This document shows, piece by piece, positions 62,166 through 64,000 of a stretch of 64,000 nucleotides of DNA. Source of the DNA: Mesorhizobium sp. M2D.F.Ca.ET.226.01.1.1 (GTDB taxonomy: Bacteria; Pseudomonadota; Alphaproteobacteria; Rhizobiales; Rhizobiaceae). The notes below the pieces were generated by a model that worked only from the letters and a program-made list of their open reading frames with translations, was not told the origin of the DNA and did not search any database. A program made the position numbers and the translations under genes. The stretch lies in contig NZ_RZOY02000001.1 of assembly GCF_004022705.2 (NCBI RefSeq), positions 378,956 to 442,955 of the forward strand, in the 5' to 3' direction. How positions within the stretch are numbered: the first letter of the stretch is position 1; each line of letters starts with the position of its first letter.

Positions 62166-62455
62166 GCTGAAAGATCACGGACAACGCTATTACAAGATCG
62201 TATGCCGAACGCCGTGGCGAGTTCGCCTACTTGCGGAGCTACTCCGGCAATCCGGCGTCTTGCAGCGCGCTGCCAAGAGCCTTCGCGATGGGAGTTCAAT
62301 TCACCCCTGCAAACTGGCGGCTGCCAAGGAGCTGTGGACGGCCGAGGGTATCGCTCGGTACCGGGAGCACGAAAAAGCTGGGGCATCACGTAGCCATTTT
62401 CGCCTCTTTCGGTGAAGCTCGCCGTTCCTCGCACCAGCGTTTGAAGTCGATTACG
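62166..62455. other. Unassigned stretch next to the TadE fragment
   Basis: A plus-strand frame reads LKDHGQRYYKIVCRTPWRVR, then LLAELLRQSGVLQRAAKSLR, to a TGA at about 62415; it looks partly protein-like but has no start or recognisable family. Probably another fragment. Confidence 0.3.
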
Positions 62456-63721
62456 CTACTCGACGACCGCAACCGCCTGGGCGGCCGGGATGTCCTTCAT
62501 CCCGAGGCTCGAGCAGTCCTGGTTGATGGTCGAATTGCCCGACCACTGGATGGTGTCGGCAACGACTTGCGTGCAGCCATTCACGCCCGAGAAATTGCCG
62601 AGATAGTTGACCTGCTGCCGAGGGAAATAGATGGCGCCGGTCAAAAGCGAGTCAGCGGTGCCGTTGAAGGTGCTCTGCGCTGCGGTCCCTGTCCTGTCGC
62701 CGTAGAACAGCACGCCCGAATAGGTACCCGAGGTCGGCGCGCTCAGCGTCACACTGGCGTTGCCGTTGATGCTGACGGTGTTGCTGCCGGCCATGAATAT
62801 GGTTACGCCGTTGGTGCAAGGGGCGGCGCAGGTGATGACCGCACCCGCGTTGATCTTCAAATTTCCCTGGACGACATAGGTCCCGGAAGAGAGCGCGACA
62901 TTGCCGTTGAGGTTCATGCCGCTGCAGTAGGTGCCGGCCTGGATTGTTTGCGTCGTCTTGTTGCCGTTGACATTCTTGCAGCCGCCGGTGGCCGCAGGCG
63001 CCGGCAGGCTGGCGAACGGATCGGCGGCCGGGAGAGCCTGTGTGATCGGGGACTTGCAGACCGTGGTCACCGGATTGTTCAGCACGACCCCGCCCGCAGA
63101 GATCAGGCAGTCGGCCTGGAGACCCGCCGACCCCTGCACCTTGAGTGCGTCGCTGGCGATCGAATTCGCCATGACGACGCAGCCGTTGAGCTTGACGCTG
63201 GTGCTGCCGGAGAAGAGCATGGCCTGCGAGGCCGACGGATTGAGGGCCAGGTTGCAGGCCTTTGAAGCGTCGGTGATCAGCGCCACCGCCCTCGCCTGTT
63301 CCGGCACCTTTGTCTGGGTGAAGATGGAGGTGAACATCCGGTCGAGATTCTGGTTGAGGATCACCTCCACCGCCTTCTTGGCCGTGTTCGGGCCCGAGGT
63401 CGGCGGCGTGTTGACGACGATGGTGCCGCTGCCCAGTCCGTTCGAGGCGGCCGATGTCGTGGCGGCGGCGGTGATGGTCGCCGTGTCGGAACCCTGGATC
63501 TTTTCCAGCGCGCCCGCATAGGCGGCCGCGTCCGCGATCGCCTGCAGCTTCAGGCTCGAATAGTACCAATAGGAAGTCTCCATGCCGAACCCGGCGCCGC
63601 CGACGACGACCGGCAAGGTAAGCGCGAAGATGGTCGCGACATTGCCGCCCTTGCCTTCGCAAAAGCGGCGAGAGGCGAGCCGAGAAAAGAGCTGTCTGAT
63701 GAACCTACCCGAAAGGGCCAT
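62456..63721 (-). CDS. TadG-like pilus-assembly/secreted protein
   Basis: 421 residues. Near the N-terminus CEGKGGNVATIFALTLPVVV, then GGAGFGMETSYWYYSSLKLQ and AIADAAAYAGALEKI: the TadE/G-like membrane segment and the QxxADAAAxAG motif. The rest is Asn/Thr/Gly-rich (SVKLNGCVVMANS, GTYCSGMNLNGNVALSSGTY) with several Cys residues, suggesting an exported beta-helix-like domain. TadG proteins anchor Flp/Tad pili or related secreted structures. No other intact tad genes are in the window. Confidence 0.82.
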   Translation of the reverse strand: MALSGRFIRQLFSRLASRRFCEGKGGNVATIFALTLPVVVGGAGFGMETSYWYYSSLKLQAIADAAAYAGALEKIQGSDTATITAAATTSAASNGLGSGTIVVNTPPTSGPNTAKKAVEVILNQNLDRMFTSIFTQTKVPEQARAVALITDASKACNLALNPSASQAMLFSGSTSVKLNGCVVMANSIASDALKVQGSAGLQADCLISAGGVVLNNPVTTVCKSPITQALPAADPFASLPAPAATGGCKNVNGNKTTQTIQAGTYCSGMNLNGNVALSSGTYVVQGNLKINAGAVITCAAPCTNGVTIFMAGSNTVSINGNASVTLSAPTSGTYSGVLFYGDRTGTAAQSTFNGTADSLLTGAIYFPRQQVNYLGNFSGVNGCTQVVADTIQWSGNSTINQDCSSLGMKDIPAAQAVAVVE

Positions 63722-63900
63722 GGCCGAGCGCCCACACTATTCCGGCCGCGACGACATCATTGTCGTATGAATGAATGCCTAATTAATCCGCTAGATTTGC
63801 TCCCTTCGGACCTCAGTCGCTGCCGCCGCCGTCTTTCGTCGCATATAGGAAAGCAGAACCGGAGCGGCGGAGCAGACAAATGGAAATCTGATGACCGCGC

Positions 63901-64000
63901 CTACCGACATGCATCAGGCGTGGTGAACGGGATGCCATTGTTGAGCACAGTCTGGATTTTGTAGGGCACGGCCGCGATCAACCGAAACGGGAACTCTCGC
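63901..64000 (-). CDS. Possible C-terminus of a gene beyond the window
   Basis: The minus-strand frame enters from the right edge and reads REFPFRLIAAVPYKIQTVLN, then NGIPFTTPDACR, to a stop at 63901. Too short to assign. The rest of 63722-63900 shows no feature. Confidence 0.25.
   Translation of the reverse strand, partial: REFPFRLIAAVPYKIQTVLNNGIPFTTPDACR

Overview
This 64 kb window looks like chromosomal DNA of a Mesorhizobium-type alphaproteobacterium (Rhizobiales). It is GC-rich, carries an erythritol locus with an EryD regulator and Tpi/Rpi-like isomerases, has EcfG-style promoters (GGAAC, a 16-17 base spacer, then a CGTT-like -10), and contains DUF892, DUF3618, DUF6894 and rhizobial intergenic repeats. 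Products are inferred from translated motifs and gene context; no database search was possible.

1-5.8 kb is a general-stress block: a truncated PAS/HWE histidine kinase, a ferritin-like DUF892 protein, a low-affinity iron permease-type protein and a five-gene envelope operon (tiny membrane protein, anchored helical protein, holin-X-like protein, DUF3618 protein, YihY/BrkB protein). Each transcription start region carries an EcfG-like promoter. 5.8-15.6 kb is a decaying accessory stretch. It holds small stress or hypothetical genes, an SRAP protein and a PilZ protein, mixed with frameshifted genes (carbonic anhydrase, Crp/Fnr regulator, DUF6894 protein, an unnamed conserved protein), a parB fragment joined to a truncated gene, a tRNA-Cys-like relic, a debranching-enzyme C-terminus and a transposase remnant.

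15.7-25.3 kb is a quorum-sensing region (luxR-luxI-luxR). A 20-base dyad lies between two divergent genes, followed by a response regulator with a degenerate acidic pocket. Next comes a five-gene same-strand set: alpha-oxoamine synthase, glutamate-semialdehyde-aminomutase-like enzyme, DMT exporter, GNAT acetyltransferase and amidohydrolase. This reads as an undescribed small-molecule pathway that may be quorum-controlled.

25.3-61.3 kb is a large carbohydrate island. A DeoR regulator precedes tetrulose-phosphate isomerases of the TpiB and RpiB type. A putative D-apiose system follows: RuBisCO-like protein, DUF1537 kinase, DhaK and DhaL, NanR-like GntR regulator, ApnL-like lactonase, apiose dehydrogenase-like enzyme, ApnO-like oxidoisomerase and two ribose-type ABC transporters. 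Four promoters share a CTGGTATRAT motif that resembles the GGTATA repeats bound by E. coli NanR. The last part is one long minus-strand operon starting with eryD: a polyol ABC transporter (binding protein, two permeases, two unequal ATPases), eryA, a hydroxyacid dehydrogenase, eryB, an aldolase, an FGGY kinase, a HAD phosphatase and eryC. Both pathways can meet at L-erythrulose 1-phosphate and end at D-erythrose 4-phosphate through the shared isomerases.

61.3-64 kb is a scar (TetR start, IS110 relic, TadE-like fragment) followed by a TadG-like protein gene.
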